The translations under genes and the position numbers were made by a program. DNA of 64,000 nucleotides from positions 196,971,401-197,035,400 of the forward strand of contig OY294067.1 in the NCBI GenBank assembly GCA_958510875.1, written 5' to 3'. Shown piece after piece: positions 60,736-64,000 of this stretch. Each line of letters opens with the position of its first letter. The first letter of the stretch is position 1. Under the pieces are notes generated by a model. That model was not told the origin of the DNA, searched no databases, and saw nothing but the letters and a program-made list of their open reading frames with translations. This DNA is from Endomychus coccineus (lineage: Eukaryota > Arthropoda > Insecta > Coleoptera > Endomychidae).

Positions 60736-62200
60736 GATAGATAGATAGATAGATAGATATCGTTCATTCGTTCCAATTTACATATGCCTTCAAGTGGCGT
60801 AGAACACGTCACTACATTCAAGTAGTTTAAATATAATAATTCAATAAATTGGAATATTCAATTTTTAAAATTAACAAAATCATTATGCAGGTATGCAATA
60901 TCATACTTTATGGAACATTTCAAAAAATATCTATATGGGGATCAGTTAAATAATCATTTAGCGTTTAGTATGCTTTATGAATGAGTATTTTAACTTGTTT
61001 TTCAAGATTAGAGTAGGTTGTTCTTGCAGTGATGAAGGCAATTTATTGTATATTTTCAGGATAGTGAACTCAAAGTTTTTTTGTAGATAAGTATAGTTCA
61101 ATTTATTGCACATATAGTTGTTTTTATATCTTGTGCCATGATCGTGTTCCTGTAAGTAGTCTCTGAATATTTCCCGATTCCTGCAAACAAAGAGCACCAC
61201 ATCATGAATATATAAACTATGTAAGGTAAGTATTCCATTCCTTACAAAATACTGTTCACAGCCTTCTCTCTGAGGCAACTGAAATATACATCTAACACAT
61301 CTCTGTTGAAGAGAGAACACCCTCTGAACGTCGCTTGAGTTGCCCCAAAAAACTATTCCATATTTTAGGGTGGACTGGACATAAGCATGATAGGCAGTCA
61401 TGGAAGCTTGAATATTCTCCAGTACTGGAATAGCTCTTAGGGCAAAACAATGCCATGATAGAGATTCCGCCACCTTGTCAATCTGCATGGACCGGTCAAG
61501 TCTTGAATCAATGATAATACCTAGAAAAGAACAATACCGCACAGATTTGATGATGTCTACAGAGTTGTAAAGTACATATCTTCATTTGATTGATAACTAA
61601 ATTGAACTAACTGTGTTTTGTCACAGTTTATTTTTGAATTATTGTCAGAGAACCAACTATTCGCCCTTGATAGAGTTTCAAAGACCCTCACGTCAAGTGC
61701 ATCAGACGGAGAAACTGAGAGTGTAATAGATGTGTCATCAGCAAACTGTTCAGAACTTTCCAGTAGATAATCAGGTAAGTCATTTGTATATACTACATAC
61801 AGAAGCGGCCCCAACACTTATGCTTGCGCTACTCCCTTGCATATTTTCAACTTGCCTGATCTAACTAGATTTCCTAATTTATCTCTGCTGACTACATATT
61901 GGTAGCGATTTGATAGGTATGATCTAAAGAGGCTCAGTGCTATCCCCCTCACATCATGCATTTCCAATTTACTTAATAAAATATTGTGATTCACACTTTC
62001 AAATGCTTTGCTCAAGTCAAGGCACATTAACAGAGTTGAGTTGTTATCGTTGAGCGAGCTTATAATCCTACGAAGAGTTTGATATATAGCTGTACTAGTA
62101 GATTTACCTTTTCTAAATCCATTTTGTGTTTTGGATATTACGTCATGCCTCTCTAGAAACTTTGTTAGTTTTGTGCATATGATTTTTTCAAACACGTTAC
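60736..62200 (-). pseudogene. Non-LTR element B reverse transcriptase, 3' part, copy 2
   Basis: Same as 55187-56653. Because of one extra T in a T run, the C-terminal frame here stays open longer (61542-60958) and shows the end LKIYNKLPSSLQEQPTLILK. That is typical of the C-terminus of CR1/Jockey RT proteins. The (TATC) tail is shorter (60736-60760). Confidence 0.88.
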
Positions 62201-64000
62201 CAGTGGTGGATCCAGCGAGGGGCAATGAGGCCAATTGCCAGGACTGAGAATTTTTAAATATTTTTAATTATTCTCAAAATGATTAATATAAATATATGCA
62301 TTTATACAATTTAACATTAATAGTACATGATGGTCATCATGTATTTGCTTTGTGCTACCTCTATGCTCTAAAAATGTTTTAAAAGGCTAGAAATATATTA
62401 TTCAGTACGCTCACGCCTCACCCCCGCGCAAATGCCGATTTGGATTCGTTCCTCTGAGCGCTGCATGGACCACGGAGTGGAGAGCGAGTAGGAAACACAC
62501 TGAACAGTGAACACTGAGCCGACTGAGCGGGAGCGCCATAAGTAAGAGAGTGAAAGTATTATATTTATCTCGCACAGTAGACCCTAAATAAGCCGCGCAA
62601 GCATCTTTGCAGTTTGTCTTTCATTTGTACTATCAAATAATCAAATTGGGCGAAAAGTTGATCAGTCTTATAACGTACGTTATCTTTGACACACTCATTC
62701 TAGTATTATTACAAGTTTATATTCTTATGAACAGTGAAGAACAGTTTCGGAGGTTAGTATAATGAAATAAAATATATATAATATGAAATTGCATAGGTAC
62801 ACATTATGTATTAATACTTAATACTTTTGTAGGATTCTCAAAATAAAATATACCATTAGCCATTAAAATGAGTAGAAGGAAAAGTACAGCTTATAAAACA
62901 TTGGATTCTTATTAGATGTGCGCGACAATACTGAACAAGAAGAAAGAAATGAAGCAATTCCTTTAAATTCACATTCACATTTGGTGTCGACCGATAATAA
63001 CGAGAATCAAGACAATATTGAAAATATATATATTTTAGTCGGAAATGAAAAAAAAACTGAACCCGGACCTTCTCATTCAACAGATTTTAGCGATGATTTG
63101 CAACAGAACCGTCTCATGCAATTTAGGCCTTTTTATAGGAAAACCGATGAACGACTTTCAGAAGTGCTACTTTCTAGAACATAGTTGGAGTCCTCCTAAA
63201 GGATGCGTTTTTCCATATTCGATTCAACACAAAAATATAGACGCAGCAACAAAGCAAGTAAAACGGTATTTATCTTGGCATCATGTACGAAAATATCATT
63301 GGTTAGTATATTCCCCATCAAGTCAAGGACTTTTTTGTAAATATTGTGTTGTTTATGCACAGGAAAACAGGCCAAAACAGAACAAATACTGTAAACCTTA
63401 TGGTTACAGAGGCATTAAAAGATTTCAAGAAAGTCACAGGCACTGGCAATAACAATATTCTATCGCATCATGAAAAAAATAAGTACCATGTAGATAATGT
63501 TCTGAAAGGTAAATGTTTTCTTCAAACTTATCATTGTCCTGACGAAGAACTCCCAAATCAAATAAACCGAATGCGATGGAAGCAAATTGAAGAAAACCGT
63601 GCAAGACTTCGACCCATAATTGAATCAATCATATTTTTGGGTAAACAAAATATTCCTTTACTTGGCCATCGAGATGACGGGTCTTTAATAGATTCAAAAT
63701 TTGATGGAAATTGAGGAAATTGTAGAGAACTCCTTAAATTTCGAGTTCAATCGGGAGATAATATTCTGCAAGATCATTTAAAAAATACTTCATCGCGAGC
63801 AACATATATATCCAAGTCTACTCAAAATAAATTGATTAAATACAGTGGAAATGAAATTCAGGAAACAATTATATCTCGAATTAATAATGCTAAATTTTTT
63901 AGTGTGATTTTTGATGAAACTACTGATATGTCTCATATCGAACAAATGTCTGTAAGTTTTCGCTATGTGCATAAAAATGTTATTAGGGAAGACTTCATTA
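62201..64000 (+). mobile_element. hAT element, 5' part, continues beyond the window
   Basis: Begins CAGTGGTGGATCCAG at 62201 inside element B. The 8 bases before it (cacgttac) would be the expected target duplication. The right end lies outside the window, so this cannot be checked here. It carries the transposase remains at 62867-64000. Confidence 0.78.
62867..64000 (+). pseudogene. hAT transposase (TTF zinc finger / ZMYM1-like), partial
   Basis: A start ATGAGTAGAAGG is followed by a stop at codon 16. The N-terminal text then continues in the +2 frame (RDNTEQEERNEAIPLNSHSH). Next is FRPFYRKTDERLSEVLLSRT, then in another frame SWSPPKGCVFPYS and the TTF-type zinc finger KYHWLVYSPSSQGLFCKYC. 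A third frame gives ALKDFKKVTGTGNNNILSHH, the dimer helices, a TGA at 63712 and the catalytic core start FSVIFDETTDMSHIEQMSVS, with the first Asp of the RNase H-like D-D-E triad. The rest is outside the window. At least three lesions make this copy inactive. The family is the DUF4371-type hAT. Confidence 0.85.

Larger units (their letters stand above)
57402..62942. repeat. 5.5 kb tandem direct repeat, unit 2
   Basis: Same content and order as unit 1, offset by 5,550 bp and by 5,547 bp after the (GATA) tract. Beyond 62942 only unit 2 continues into the hAT transposase. Unit 2 therefore joins the intact right side, while unit 1 joins the intact left side. Confidence 0.93.

Overview
The window looks like intergenic chromatin of an AT-rich insect genome. 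Every coding fragment I can recognise belongs to a transposable element: Penelope-like, Maverick/Polinton, Ty3/gypsy, BEL/Pao, two non-LTR lineages and a hAT. I find no host gene, rRNA, tRNA or CRISPR array. Insect origin is inferred from this mix (BEL/Pao plus env-bearing gypsy plus Polinton plus Penelope-like plus jockey-type elements). I cannot name the order or species.

Layout. 1-4.3 kb: a fold-back element (2378-3667), the arm of a second copy, and a duplicated flank. 5.4-7.6 kb: an uninterrupted (AC)n array of 1,845 bp in flanks that repeat a gatgcca motif. 8.6-12 kb: debris of at least two Penelope-like elements, arranged as inverted pairs, with sequences that fold like hammerhead ribozymes. 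12.4-13.7 kb: a second (AC)n array of 942 bp with the same kind of flank, ending directly at a Polinton terminal inverted repeat.

13.7-37.8 kb is one Maverick/Polinton-type element. It has long terminal inverted repeats (about 1.7 and 1.9 kb) and a degenerate protein-primed DNA polymerase B gene on the minus strand. The polymerase gene is split by a 14.9 kb Ty3/gypsy element (19844-34743) with 2.6 kb LTRs and a 4-bp target duplication (ccat). Without the gypsy the Polinton is only about 9.2 kb and I recognise no integrase, ATPase, protease or capsid gene, so it is internally deleted. The gypsy reads right to left as gag, zinc knuckles, protease, RT, RNase H, a macro domain, integrase and an env-like glycoprotein. 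The macro domain, between RNase H and integrase, is in my view the most remarkable item in the window.

38-40 kb holds simple and minisatellite repeats. 40-51.8 kb is a decayed BEL/Pao element on the plus strand, interrupted at 42150-48903 by a second, older gypsy on the minus strand. 51.85-62.94 kb is a near-identical tandem duplication of about 5.55 kb. Each unit holds a 5'-truncated non-LTR element with RNase H, two oppositely oriented pieces of another non-LTR element around a minisatellite, and the 5' end of a hAT element. The second hAT continues into its transposase and leaves the window at 64000.

The genes do not cooperate as a pathway. The order of nesting gives a relative chronology: Polinton before gypsy-1, BEL before gypsy-2, non-LTR B before hAT, and the 5.55 kb duplication after all of the insertions it contains. 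All recognised ORFs carry stops, frameshifts or deletions.
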